Source: Allosphingosinicella sp042666435
GTDB taxonomy: Bacteria; Pseudomonadota; Alphaproteobacteria; Sphingomonadales; Sphingomonadaceae
DNA: 64,000 bases
Assembly (NCBI RefSeq): GCF_042666435.1
Contig: NZ_JBHTDC010000001.1
Location: 434,001 to 498,000, forward strand
Direction: 5' to 3'
Shown: positions 15,658 through 28,296 of the stretch, piece after piece
How positions within the stretch are numbered: the stretch's first letter is position 1
Layout of the letters: each line of letters opens with the position of its first letter
Program-made: the position numbers and the translations under genes
Notes under the pieces: generated by a model
What the model saw: the letters and a program-made list of their open reading frames with translations, nothing else
Databases searched by the model: none
Told to the model about the DNA's origin: nothing

Positions 15658-17426
15658 CCATGCTTCGCGCCCTGCTGCTGGCGGCGGCCGCCGCGCTTCC
15701 GGCGGCGCCGGCGATAGCCATCGACGCCAGCCCGAGCCGCAGCAGCGATTTGCGCCGCAGTGAGCCGTCGGTGCTCAGCGCGTCGGAACGCAGCAATTAT
15801 CGCGAAGTCTTCGCGGGGCTTGATCGAGGCGACTGGGCGGGCGCCGCCGCCCGCCTCTCCGGGATGCGCAACGGCCCGCTTCACGCCGCGGCCACGGCCG
15901 AACTCTACCTCGCCAAGGGCTCTCCCGTCGTTTCGCTCCCGCAGTTGATGACTTTGCTCGAGCGAGCGCCGGAATTGCCGCAGGCCGCGCAGCTCGGACG
16001 GCTGGCGGAGAGGCGCGGCGCCGAGACCTTGCCCCGCCTCCCCGAAGCGCAGAATCTGGTCTGGGCCGGAAGCCAGCCGCGCCGGGCCCGGGCGCGGGGC
16101 GTCGAAGGCGATCCCGTCGCCGCGCAGATCGAAGCGCGCATCCAGTCCCTGATCGTCGAGGATCAGCCGGGCGCGGCCGAAGCTTTGCTGAACGAGAAAT
16201 TCCACGCCCTCACCCCCGGAGCGCGCACCGAATTCCAGCAGCGCATCGCCTGGTCTTATTATCTGACCGAGAATGACCGGACGGCCCGGCGCCTGGCCGA
16301 TACGGCGCGGAGCGGCAGCGGCGAATGGGCGCTGCATGCCGCCTGGATCTCCGGCCTCGCCTCCTGGCGGATGGGCGATTGCGCGTCCGCGGCCGACGCC
16401 TTCGCCTCGGTCGGCGCCCGCTCCGGCGATCCCGAACTGATGGCGGCCGGCCATTATTGGGCGGCGCGCGCGGACATGAAATGCGCGCGGCCGGAACGGG
16501 TCCAGGCGCGGCTGCGGAGCGCGGCCCGGCTCAAGGAAACCTTCTACGGCTTGCTCGCCGCCAGCGCGCTCGGCATCCGCGCGCCCGATTTTCCGGGCCT
16601 CCACGATTATCGCGACGCCGAATGGCGCAAGATCGCGCGCAAGCCCAATGTCGAAGCCGCCATCGCGCTTGCCGAAATTGGCGAGACGGCGCTCGCGGAC
16701 GAGTTTATCAAGCATCAGGCGCGGATCGGCGGGCGCGACGAGCATGAGGCGCTGCTCCACCTCGCCGCCGACCTCAACCTTCCCTCCACCCAATATTGGC
16801 TCGCGCACAACGCGCCGCGCGGCGCACACGTGAACATGGCCGCCCGCTATCCACGGCCCGACTGGCAGCCGTCGCGCGGCTGGCGGGTCGACCAGGCGCT
16901 GGCCTTCGCCCACGCGCTCCAGGAATCGAGCTTCCGAACCGCCGTGGTCAGCCCCGCCGGAGCGCGCGGCCTGATGCAGGTGCGCCCCGGCACCGCCGGC
17001 GACATCGCCCGCGCCCGGGGCGATGCCTTCAGTCCGGACCAGCTCAGCAATCCGGCGGCCAATCTCGAATATGGCCAGAGCTATCTCGAATATCTGCGCG
17101 GCCATCACGGCACCGGCGGGCTGCTGCCCAAAGTCATCGCCGCCTATAATGCCGGGCCGGCCCCGATCTCCGAATGGAACACCCGCCGCTTCGGCGAGGG
17201 CGATCCTTTGCTCTACATCGAATCGATTCCCTATTGGGAAACGCGCGGCTACGTGCCGATCGTGCTGCGCAATTACTGGATCTACGAACAGCAGGCCGGC
17301 AAGGAATCCTCCAGCCGCGAGGCGCTTGCCCAGGGGATGTGGCCGCGCTTTCCGGGTCTTCCCGGCGCAACCGCCGTTCGGTTGGGGCAGCCCAGTTCCG
17401 CAGTTGCCGCCCACGGCAGCGACTAG
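15654..17426 (+). CDS. Soluble lytic murein transglycosylase (Slt family)
   Basis: A periplasmic enzyme cleaving peptidoglycan to 1,6-anhydro products. It has 590 residues: signal peptide MTMLRALLLAAAAALPAAPA, a long helical superhelix region (about 50-400), then the SLT domain with the catalytic glutamate in HALQESSF (E424), SPAGARGLMQV and AAYNAGPAPISEWN. The motif order and spacing are as in Slt70. It is translationally coupled to the upstream UDG-like gene; a longer reading frame from 14928 only runs through that gene in another frame and is not the start. Confidence 0.94.
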   Translation: MTMLRALLLAAAAALPAAPAIAIDASPSRSSDLRRSEPSVLSASERSNYREVFAGLDRGDWAGAAARLSGMRNGPLHAAATAELYLAKGSPVVSLPQLMTLLERAPELPQAAQLGRLAERRGAETLPRLPEAQNLVWAGSQPRRARARGVEGDPVAAQIEARIQSLIVEDQPGAAEALLNEKFHALTPGARTEFQQRIAWSYYLTENDRTARRLADTARSGSGEWALHAAWISGLASWRMGDCASAADAFASVGARSGDPELMAAGHYWAARADMKCARPERVQARLRSAARLKETFYGLLAASALGIRAPDFPGLHDYRDAEWRKIARKPNVEAAIALAEIGETALADEFIKHQARIGGRDEHEALLHLAADLNLPSTQYWLAHNAPRGAHVNMAARYPRPDWQPSRGWRVDQALAFAHALQESSFRTAVVSPAGARGLMQVRPGTAGDIARARGDAFSPDQLSNPAANLEYGQSYLEYLRGHHGTGGLLPKVIAAYNAGPAPISEWNTRRFGEGDPLLYIESIPYWETRGYVPIVLRNYWIYEQQAGKESSSREALAQGMWPRFPGLPGATAVRLGQPSSAVAAHGSD

Positions 17427-17469
17427 CTTCGTTCTTGCTATGTTCCGATTGAAGGCGTAGACATTCGGG

Positions 17470-18546
17470 ATGCACGGTCCCGATGTCCGCCACGGCCGAG
17501 GCGCGCCCGAGAACAGGATTCCGACCCGCTTCGGCCTAGCGGCGCGAGAGGCCGACGGCGACTGGCTCGACGCGCGCGAGGCGCTGGACGGCGGCCCGCC
17601 GCCGCTCCGCACCAGCGTGACGATCGAGAAGCCGAAGACGATCATCACCCGCAACACGTCCCCCGACATCGGCTTCGACCGGTCGATCAACGCTTATCGA
17701 GGGTGCGAGCATGGCTGCATCTATTGCTTCGCGCGACCGACCCACGCTTTTCACGATCTGTCTCCTGGCCTCGATTTCGAATCGAAATTGTTCGCCAAGC
17801 CGGACGCGGCGGAGTTGCTGCGCAAGGAATTGGCGCGCCCGGGTTACAGCCCGCGCCCGATCGCGATGGGAACCAACACCGATCCCTATCAGCCGATCGA
17901 GGGGCGCTACGGGATAACGCGCTCGTGCATCGAAGTCTTGCTGGAGACGCGGCATCCGCTGACGATCACCACCAAGTCCGACCGGGTGCTGCGCGACCTG
18001 GACCTGCTCGTGCCGATGGCCGAGCAAGGATTGGTGAGCGTGGCCCTCTCGATCACGTCGCTGACACCGCACGTGTCGCGCACGCTGGAGCCTCGGGCTC
18101 CGTCGGGGCGCAAACGCCTGGCGGCGGTGAAGGCGCTGAGCGAGGCGGGCGTCACCGCCTGGGTGGCGATCGCCCCGGTCATCCCCGCCGTCACCGACCA
18201 TGAGTTGGAGCATATCGTCGAGGCCGCCGCTTTGGCCGGCGCCAAGGGCTGCTTCTACCTGCCGGTACGCCTCCCCCACGAGGTCGCGCCGTTGTTCCGG
18301 GCGTGGCTGGACGAACATTATCCGGATCGGGTGGAGAAGGTCATGAGCATCATCCGGTCGATGCGCGGCGGAAAGGACAACGACCCGAACTGGTTCTCGC
18401 GGATGCGCGGCTCGGGGCCTTGGGCGGAGCTATTGCGCACACGCTTCCAGATCGCGGTCAGGAAGCACGGCCTCAACCAGGACAAGATGAAGCTCCGCGC
18501 CGATCTGTTCGAGCCGCCGCAGGGGGCGCAGTTGCGGTTATTGTAG
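17470..18546 (+). CDS. Radical SAM protein, PA0069/Rv2578c family (SplB-like)
   Basis: A 358-residue radical SAM enzyme. The cluster motif is CEHGCIYC (C79, C83, C86) within YRGCEHGCIYCFARPTH. Downstream, GTNTDPYQPIE and the ITTKSDRVLRDLDLL stretch are typical of this SplB-related family of unknown substrate. The C-terminus has DPNWFSRMRGSGPWAELL, also a family signature. It lies alone after the transglycosylase gene and before a palindromic repeat. The family is certain; the reaction is not known for this group. Confidence 0.92.
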   Translation: MHGPDVRHGRGAPENRIPTRFGLAAREADGDWLDAREALDGGPPPLRTSVTIEKPKTIITRNTSPDIGFDRSINAYRGCEHGCIYCFARPTHAFHDLSPGLDFESKLFAKPDAAELLRKELARPGYSPRPIAMGTNTDPYQPIEGRYGITRSCIEVLLETRHPLTITTKSDRVLRDLDLLVPMAEQGLVSVALSITSLTPHVSRTLEPRAPSGRKRLAAVKALSEAGVTAWVAIAPVIPAVTDHELEHIVEAAALAGAKGCFYLPVRLPHEVAPLFRAWLDEHYPDRVEKVMSIIRSMRGGKDNDPNWFSRMRGSGPWAELLRTRFQIAVRKHGLNQDKMKLRADLFEPPQGAQLRLL

Positions 18547-18550
18547 GACC

Positions 18551-18647
18551 CGTCATCCCAGCGAAGGCTGGGATCCCAGGGAGAACAGTCACGGGCGGAT
18601 ATGCGGTGCGAACTCCCGCTGGGGCCCCAGCCTTCGCTGGGGCGACG
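18551..18647. repeat. Paired palindromic element
   Basis: Inverted REP-like arms (GTCATCCCAGCGAAGGCTGG and CCAGCCTTCGCTGGGGCGAC) separated by about 45 bases, lying between the convergent radical SAM and acyl-CoA synthetase genes. Confidence 0.8.
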
Positions 18648-18650
18648 TAC

Positions 18651-20234
18651 CTAAGCCGCTGCCAGCTTATAGTCCTTATACTGGTCCCGAAGCGCGGTCT
18701 TGAGCAGCTTTCCCGTTGCCGTATGCGGAAGGCTTTCGACAAAGACGATCTCGTCCGGCAGCCACCATCGGGCCACCTGGCTCGACAGATGCGCGATGAT
18801 TTCCTGCGGCGTCACGTTCGATCCTTCCTTGCGCACCACCAGCAGCAGCGGCCTTTCGTCCCACTTCGGATGATGCACGCCCACCGCCGCCGCTTCGGCG
18901 ACGCCGGGGCAACCCACGGCGGCATTCTCGAGCTCGATCGAGCTGATCCATTCGCCGCCGGACTTGATGACGTCCTTCGATCGGTCGGTGATCTGCATCA
19001 CGCCGTCGGGGTGGAGGATGGCGACGTCGCCGGTGTCGAACCAGCCGTCGGCGTCGATCGCCGGCTGCTCCTCCTTGAAATATTGCTTGATGACCCAGGG
19101 GCCGCGCACCTGCAGCCGGCCGGAAGTCGCGCCGTCGCGCGGCAGCACCTGCCCCTCGTCGTCGACGATCCGCATCTCGACCCCGAACGGCACCCGCCCC
19201 TGCTTGCAGATGAGGTCGATCTGCTGGTCGAAATCGAGCGTGTCCCAATCGTGCGGCCGGGCGCCGACCGTGCCGATCGGTGACATTTCCGTCATGCCCC
19301 AGGCATGGGCGACCGCGACGCCGCGCTTCTCGAAGAACTCGACCATCGCCCGGGGCGCGGCCGAGCCGCCGATCGTCACCGCCTTCAGATCGCCGAGATC
19401 GGAGCCGGTCTCATCGACATAGTGCATCAGGCCCAGCCACACAGTCGGCACGGCGGCGGTGTGGGTGACGCCTTCCTCGTGCATCAGGTCGCAGATCGCC
19501 TTGGGCGCATAATCGGCGGTGCAGACGAGCTTGCACCCGGCGATCGGAGCCGCGAAAGGCAGCCCCCACGCTGCCGCGTGGAACATCGGCACGATCGGCA
19601 TCGCGACCGAACGGGCGCAGACGCCGAGCACATTGGGCTGCACCTCGGCCATGGCGTGGATGACGGTCGAGCGATGCTCGTAGAGCACGCCCTTCGGATT
19701 GCCGGTCGTGCCACTGGTGTAGCAGAGCATCGCCGGCTCGCGCTCGTCGCCTTCGACCCAGCTATAGGCGTCGCTCTCTGCGGCGATCATATGCTCGAAT
19801 GCGCCGTCATCGAAGCAGACATAATGCTCGATCGTCTCGAACCGCGGCTTCAGCCGCTCGACGATGGAAGCGAAGGCGGCGTCGTAGAAGAGGATGCGGT
19901 CCTCGGCATGGTTGGCGATGTAGACGAGCTGATCGTCGAACAGGCGCGGGTTGATGGTGTGGAGGACGCCGCCCACGCCGATCGCGCCATACCAACAGGC
20001 GAGGTGGCGGCCATGGTTCATCGCCAGGGTCGCGATCCGGTCTCCGCGTTCGATGCCGAGCCGTTCCAGCGCATTGGCCAGCCTGCGGGCGTCGCGGGCT
20101 ATGCCGATCCAATCGGTGCGAACGACATCGCCGGCCGCATAGCGCGAAACGATCTCACGCGTGCCATGCTCTTGCTCGGCGTGATCGAGCAGCCGCATGA
20201 TCCGGAGCGGCCAATCCTGCATTCCACCGAGCAT
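18651..20234 (-). CDS. Fatty-acyl-CoA synthetase (AMP-binding, AlkK-like medium/long chain)
   Basis: An adenylate-forming enzyme activating a fatty acid to acyl-CoA. It has 527 residues. Seen: the P-loop-like YTSGTTGNPKGV, HAWGMTEMSP, GWFDTGDVAILHPDG, ITDRSKDVIKSGGEWIS and the C-terminal catalytic lysine region LPHTATGKLLKT. Length and motifs match AlkK-type medium/long-chain acyl-CoA synthetases. A GGGAGGGTGGG tract precedes the ATG at 20234; a second ATG 12 bases inside is possible. Chain-length preference is an inference from similarity of the motifs. Confidence 0.93.
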   Translation of the reverse strand: MLGGMQDWPLRIMRLLDHAEQEHGTREIVSRYAAGDVVRTDWIGIARDARRLANALERLGIERGDRIATLAMNHGRHLACWYGAIGVGGVLHTINPRLFDDQLVYIANHAEDRILFYDAAFASIVERLKPRFETIEHYVCFDDGAFEHMIAAESDAYSWVEGDEREPAMLCYTSGTTGNPKGVLYEHRSTVIHAMAEVQPNVLGVCARSVAMPIVPMFHAAAWGLPFAAPIAGCKLVCTADYAPKAICDLMHEEGVTHTAAVPTVWLGLMHYVDETGSDLGDLKAVTIGGSAAPRAMVEFFEKRGVAVAHAWGMTEMSPIGTVGARPHDWDTLDFDQQIDLICKQGRVPFGVEMRIVDDEGQVLPRDGATSGRLQVRGPWVIKQYFKEEQPAIDADGWFDTGDVAILHPDGVMQITDRSKDVIKSGGEWISSIELENAAVGCPGVAEAAAVGVHHPKWDERPLLLVVRKEGSNVTPQEIIAHLSSQVARWWLPDEIVFVESLPHTATGKLLKTALRDQYKDYKLAAA

Positions 20235-20247
20235 CCCACCCTCCCGC

Positions 20248-20331
20248 CGTCATTCCGGCGAAAGCTGGAATCTCTTTGCCTTCGAGTCGAGAGGAAAAAG
20301 AAATGAGATGCCGGCTTCCGCCGGGATGACG
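20248..20331. repeat. Paired palindromic element between acyl-CoA synthetase and dnaE
   Basis: Inverted arms (CGTCATTCCGGCGAAAGCTG and CCGGCTTCCGCCGGGATGAC) around an A/G-rich spacer. It ends two bases before the dnaE stop codon, so it forms the dnaE 3' UTR and the acyl-CoA synthetase upstream region. Confidence 0.8.
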
Positions 20332-20332
20332 A

Positions 20333-23923
<3,591 letters not shown>

Positions 23924-23993
23924 GCCCTCACTATGGGCAGTCGGAGCCGGTTAGGGAACAGAGCGCGCGCAGTTTTCCACAGGATTCGGGTCG

Positions 23994-24914
23994 TCAGTCG
24001 GAATCGCGCATGATGTCCCTGATTTCGTCCCGGCGATCCTCATAGGCTTCCTCGATGCAGGCATTGCTTCGGCAGCGCTCGCGATAGGCGAGGAAATTGT
24101 CGCGCGTGACGATCAGGGCCTGACGCGTCCGCGGACCGGCGGCGGCCATCGCGGAATCGAAATCCTCGGCCATCCTGCGATCCCGCCTGGCGAGCCGCTC
24201 GCTGCCGCAGACCATGATCTCGCTGCGGGTCCGGGCATCGCGGCAGTCGAAGCTGGGGTTGGACCAGTTGCCCGCCGGGACGCGAGGGTCGCGCGGCGCT
24301 GGTTCGGCCGGAAAGGCGGGCGGATCGAAGCCGGGCTCCACCGCGATCGACCCGTCATCCTCGACCGTCGCGGCGTCGAGCACGTCCTGCGGAAGCTGCA
24401 ACGGCTCGCCCTCGAGCTCGAAGGCGGCGAGTTGGGAGACGATCGCCTCTTCGCCCGTCATGCGGTAGACCGGTCCGCTGCCGTCCGCGGCGGGCTGCAC
24501 CTCGTAGCTGACGTCCGCGACCAGCCGTCTCTCGCCGCCGAACGCGCGTTCCGCGCCGGGTGGCAGTTCGAGGATGAAACGGCCGGTACAGGCGGTGACG
24601 TCCAGCGCCTCGTCGCGGCTGGTCGCCACCGGATTTTCCATGCGCGGAATGGCGGTCGCCGCCAGCACATCGAAATTGACGCGCTCACCCGTCCGAATGC
24701 GGGCCGCCTGATCGAAAACAAGTTTCTTCAGGCCTTGGAAGGTGTCGCTTGACGCACAGGCGTCCTGGATCGCCTCCTCGCGTTCGACAATTATCTCCGC
24801 TTCGGTCTTGGCCTCCGGGGCGCCGCCCATGGTGACGAAGCTCAGGCCGAAGCCCGCGGCAATCGCGAGCACCAGGGCGGTCAGGGCTATTACCAGCTTG
24901 CGTTTGTCGATCAT
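23994..24914 (-). CDS. Membrane-anchored protein with LprI-like (DUF1311) C-terminus
   Basis: A 306-residue protein. One N-terminal transmembrane or uncleaved signal segment (KLVIALTALVLAIAAGFGLSF) is followed by an unrecognised middle region (about 40-215). A C-terminal lysozyme-inhibitor LprI-like domain has conserved cysteines (SFDCRDARTRSEIMVCGSERLA, AYRERCRSNACIEEAY). By family knowledge LprI domains can inhibit lysozyme, but most members are untested. It lies between lolD and dnaE on the same strand. The middle region contains two more cysteines (DACASS, DVTACTG). Start chosen at MIDKRKL; an ATG 12 bases earlier is possible. Confidence 0.75.
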   Translation of the reverse strand: MIDKRKLVIALTALVLAIAAGFGLSFVTMGGAPEAKTEAEIIVEREEAIQDACASSDTFQGLKKLVFDQAARIRTGERVNFDVLAATAIPRMENPVATSRDEALDVTACTGRFILELPPGAERAFGGERRLVADVSYEVQPAADGSGPVYRMTGEEAIVSQLAAFELEGEPLQLPQDVLDAATVEDDGSIAVEPGFDPPAFPAEPAPRDPRVPAGNWSNPSFDCRDARTRSEIMVCGSERLARRDRRMAEDFDSAMAAAGPRTRQALIVTRDNFLAYRERCRSNACIEEAYEDRRDEIRDIMRDSD

Positions 24915-24946
24915 CCTTCGCCTCACAACCGGCAGAAGCGGCTATC

Positions 24947-25618
24947 CTATTCCAGCACGCCATCGTGCAAACGCACGACGCGGTCCATCTTTGCGGCGAT
25001 GCGTTCGTTATGCGTGGCGACGAGCGCGGCGGAGCCTTCATCGCGGACCAGCTTGACGAATTCCATGAACACCACGTCGGCGGTGGCTTCGTCGAGATTG
25101 CCGGTCGGCTCGTCCGCCAGCACCAGCGACGGGCGGTTGGCGAGCGCGCGGGCCACGGCGACGCGCTGCTGCTCGCCGCCCGAAAGCTTGCTCGGCCGAT
25201 GGCTCAGCCGCTCGCCCAGGCCCAGCGACGTCAGCAGCGATTCCGCCCGCTCGCGCGCATCCGCCGTCTCCGCGCCGTGGATGAGCTGCGGAAGGATGAC
25301 ATTCTCCGCGGCGTTGAAATCGGGCAGCAAATGGTGGAACTGATAAACGAAGCCCAAAGCGTCGCGGCGGATGCGGGTGCGTCCGTCGCTGCCGAGTTGC
25401 GCCGCTTCCTCGCCGCCGATCCGGATCGAGCCCTCGAACCCCCCTTCGAGAAGGCCGACGGCCTGGAGCAAAGTGGATTTGCCCGAACCGGAAGGGCCGA
25501 GCAAAGCGACAATCTCGCCCCGTCCGACAATGAGATCGACGCCGCGCAGCACATGGATGGTGACGCCGCCCTGCTGGAAGCTGCGCTTCAGTCCGGTGAC
25601 CTGGAGGATGTCACTCAT
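24947..25618 (-). CDS. lolD: Lipoprotein-releasing ABC transporter ATP-binding protein
   Basis: ATPase driving release of outer-membrane lipoproteins from the inner membrane to LolA. It has 223 residues. Walker A GPSGSGKST (about 40-48), Q-loop FVYQFHHLLPDFNAAENV (which also fits the LolD family), ABC signature LSGGEQQRVAVARAL, Walker B LVLADEPTGNLD and the H-loop VATHNE. Overlaps the permease gene by 8 bases, so the two are co-translated. Confidence 0.94.
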   Translation of the reverse strand: MSDILQVTGLKRSFQQGGVTIHVLRGVDLIVGRGEIVALLGPSGSGKSTLLQAVGLLEGGFEGSIRIGGEEAAQLGSDGRTRIRRDALGFVYQFHHLLPDFNAAENVILPQLIHGAETADARERAESLLTSLGLGERLSHRPSKLSGGEQQRVAVARALANRPSLVLADEPTGNLDEATADVVFMEFVKLVRDEGSAALVATHNERIAAKMDRVVRLHDGVLE

Positions 25619-26861
25619 AGCGCAGCACCTGCACCGGGTCGGTGCTCGCCGCCTTGTAGGCCGGATAGAGGGTAGCGAGGAAGCTGAAGCCCAGCGCCAT
25701 CGCCGTCACCGCGACGACTTCGAAGGGATCGGTCTTGGAGGGGAGTTCGGTCAGGAACCGGATCGAGGGATCCCACAAATCCTGTCCGGTGACGATCTGG
25801 ACGAAGTTCACCACCGGCTGGCGGAAATAGAGAGCGATCGCCCCCAGGACCAGCCCGGCGACGGTGCCGAGGCCGCCGATGATCGTGCCCACCGTCATGA
25901 ATATCTTGAGCAGGCTGCGGCGCGACGCGCCCATGGTACGCAGAATCGCTATGTCCCGCGTCTTGGCGCGGACCAGCATGATGAGCGACGAGAGGATGTT
26001 GAACACGGCCACCAGGATGATGAGCGACAGGATGACGAACATCGCCACCCGCTCCACCGACAGGGCCTCGAACAGGGCCTGGTTCATGGAACGCCAGTCC
26101 GAAAGCACCGCCTGCCCGGCGACCGCCGCGGCGAGCGGGGCGAGTATCTCCCCGACCCGGTCGGCGTCCACCGTCTCGATCTCGACCATGCCGACGGCGT
26201 CGCCGAGCATGAGCAGGGTCTGGGCATCCTCGATCGGCATGACCACGAACGCCTTGTCGTAATCGTAGACGCCGACCTCGAAGATGGCGGCGACGTTGTA
26301 GGAGACGATGCGCGGAACGGTGCCGAAGGGCGTCGTACGCCCCTGCGGGCTGATCAGGCTGATCTGGCCGCCGACGGTCGCGCCCAGCGATTCGGCGAGG
26401 CGAATGCCGATAGCCACGTTTTGCGAGCCCGGACGAAGCGCCTGGAGCGAGCCGGCGACTTCGTTGCCGCGAAGGATCGGGTTTTCGAGAATGTCCGCGC
26501 GCCGCATTCCGCGCACCAGCACGCCCTCGACCCGCCCGTCATAGCTCGCCATCAAAGGCTGCTCGATGAGGGGCACGGCCGCGGTGACTCCGGGCGTCGC
26601 CTTCGCCTGTTCGGCGATCTCGCGCCAGCCGGGCAGCCGGCCGCCATAGCCCTGGACCACGGCGTGGCCGTTGAGGCCGACCACCTTGCTGAACAGCTCG
26701 TCGCGAAAGCCGTTCATCACGCTCATCACGATGATGAGCGCGGCGACGCCGAGCATGACCGCGAACAGGCTGATCGAGGCGACGAGGAAGATGAAGCCCT
26801 CGCCCTTGCCCGGCAGCAGATAGCGCTTGGCGATCATGCGCTCGTAGCGGGTGAGGATCAT
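25611..26861 (-). CDS. lolC: Lipoprotein-releasing ABC transporter permease (LolC/LolE)
   Basis: Inner-membrane permease partner of LolD. It has 416 residues: an N-terminal helix after YERMIAKRYLLPGKGEGFIF, a large periplasmic domain (about 45-265), and three C-terminal helices (about 268-300, 315-350, 375-400) in the usual FtsX-like arrangement, including LVRAKTRDIAILRTMGASRR. A single permease gene of this type is typical of alphaproteobacteria, where it may act as a homodimer; the choice of LolC over LolE is therefore nominal. Confidence 0.92.
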   Translation of the reverse strand: MILTRYERMIAKRYLLPGKGEGFIFLVASISLFAVMLGVAALIIVMSVMNGFRDELFSKVVGLNGHAVVQGYGGRLPGWREIAEQAKATPGVTAAVPLIEQPLMASYDGRVEGVLVRGMRRADILENPILRGNEVAGSLQALRPGSQNVAIGIRLAESLGATVGGQISLISPQGRTTPFGTVPRIVSYNVAAIFEVGVYDYDKAFVVMPIEDAQTLLMLGDAVGMVEIETVDADRVGEILAPLAAAVAGQAVLSDWRSMNQALFEALSVERVAMFVILSLIILVAVFNILSSLIMLVRAKTRDIAILRTMGASRRSLLKIFMTVGTIIGGLGTVAGLVLGAIALYFRQPVVNFVQIVTGQDLWDPSIRFLTELPSKTDPFEVVAVTAMALGFSFLATLYPAYKAASTDPVQVLRYE

Positions 26862-26892
26862 GACGCGCCCCCCAACGCGTTACCCCGGCCCT

Positions 26893-26968
26893 CGTCATCC
26901 CAGCGAAAGCTGGGATCTCTTTGCCTTGCTGCGGAAGAAGAGAGATTCCAGCTTGCGCTGGAATGACG
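26893..26968. repeat. Paired palindromic element between lolC and proS
   Basis: Inverted arms (CGTCATCCCAGCGAAAGCTG and CCAGCTTGCGCTGGAATGAC) around about 30 bases containing CTTTGCCTTG and AGAAGAGAGA. It lies within an apparent proS-lolC-lolD run. Confidence 0.8.
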
Positions 26969-26991
26969 GGATTGGCGCATCCGTCCGACCC

Positions 26992-28296
26992 TCATCCCGC
27001 CAGCCTCGCCAGCGCGCTCTCCATCGACAGCTCTTCGCGCTCGCCGGTGGCGCGGTTCTTGAGCTCGACGACACCCTTCTCCAGTCCCTTGGGGCCGACG
27101 ATCACCTGCCAGGGAAGCCCGATCACGTCCATGGTCGCGAACTTGGCGCCGCCGCGTTCGTCGCGGTCGTCGTAGAGGGTGTCGATACCGGCATTCTGGA
27201 GTTGGCCGTAGAGGCGGTCGGCAGCCTCGGCGCAGGCCGCATCGTCGGCGCGCATGTTGATGAGGCCGACCTTGTAGGGCGCGACGCTTTCGGGCCAGAT
27301 TATGCCGCTCTCGTCATGGCTCGCCTCGATGATCGCGCCCATCAGGCGGGAGACGCCGACGCCGTAGCTGCCCATATGCGGGTGTACCTGCCCGCCCTCC
27401 TTCGTCTGGACCGACAGGCCCATCGACGCGCTGTACTTGGTGCCGAAGGCGAAGATGTGCCCCACCTCGATGCCGCGACGGCTCCGGAGGCGTTCGGCCG
27501 GGACCGGGCAGGCCTCGACCTTGGCGTGCTCTTCCTCCTCCATCGCATAGAGATCGGTCAGGCGCGTGATGGTCGAAGCGTCGGCGGCGAGCAGCTCGTC
27601 GCGCGTTACCTCCTCGATGGCGGCGTCGTAGAAGAGCGCGCTCTCGCCCGTGTCCGCCAGTATGTGGAATTCGTGGCTGAGGTCGCCGCCAATGGGGCCG
27701 GTGGGAGCGCGGACGGGAACCGCCTGAAGGCCGAGCCGGGCGAAGGTGCGAAGATAGGCGACGAACATCGCCTCATAGCTCTTCCTCAGCCCCTCCTCGT
27801 CGAGGTCGAAGCTGTAGGCGTCCTTCATCAGGAACTCGCGGCCGCGCATCACGCCGAAACGCGGGCGGACCTCGTCGCGGAACTTCCACTGGATATGGTA
27901 GAGGGTGCGCGGCAGGTCGCGGTAGCTCTTCGCCGCGTCCTTGAAGAGCAAGGTGATCATCTCTTCGTTGGTCGGGCCGTAGAGCATGTCCCGATCGTGC
28001 CGGTCCTTGATGCGCAGCATCTCCGGGCCGTATGCGTCGTAGCGGCCGGACTGGCGCCACAGGTCGGCCGACTGGATGGTCGGCATCAAAAGCTCGATCG
28101 CGCCGGCTCTGTCCTGCTCCTCGCGGACGATCGCCTCGATACGGTTCAGCACCTTGAGGCCGAGCGGCAGCCAGGCGTAGATGCCGGCGGCGGTCTGGCG
28201 GACGAGGCCGGCGCGGAGCATCAGCTTGTGGCTGACGATCTGGGCGTCGGCGGGCGTTTCCTTGGTGACGGGGAGGAAATAGCGGGAGAGGCGCAT
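26992..28296 (-). CDS. proS: Prolyl-tRNA synthetase (short alphaproteobacterial type)
   Basis: Class II aminoacyl-tRNA synthetase charging tRNA-Pro. It has 434 residues, the short form without the editing insertion found in E. coli ProS. Start MRLSRYFLPVTKETPADA is the standard N-terminus. Seen: motif 1 region AGIYAWLPLGLKVLNRIEAI, motif 2 YHIQWKFRDEVRPRFGVMRG, motif 3 GSYGVGVSRLMGA, and a C-terminal anticodon-binding domain (about 335-434). No Shine-Dalgarno is visible before the ATG. The long frame upstream of it has no homology and was excluded. Confidence 0.95.
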   Translation of the reverse strand: MRLSRYFLPVTKETPADAQIVSHKLMLRAGLVRQTAAGIYAWLPLGLKVLNRIEAIVREEQDRAGAIELLMPTIQSADLWRQSGRYDAYGPEMLRIKDRHDRDMLYGPTNEEMITLLFKDAAKSYRDLPRTLYHIQWKFRDEVRPRFGVMRGREFLMKDAYSFDLDEEGLRKSYEAMFVAYLRTFARLGLQAVPVRAPTGPIGGDLSHEFHILADTGESALFYDAAIEEVTRDELLAADASTITRLTDLYAMEEEEHAKVEACPVPAERLRSRRGIEVGHIFAFGTKYSASMGLSVQTKEGGQVHPHMGSYGVGVSRLMGAIIEASHDESGIIWPESVAPYKVGLINMRADDAACAEAADRLYGQLQNAGIDTLYDDRDERGGAKFATMDVIGLPWQVIVGPKGLEKGVVELKNRATGEREELSMESALARLAG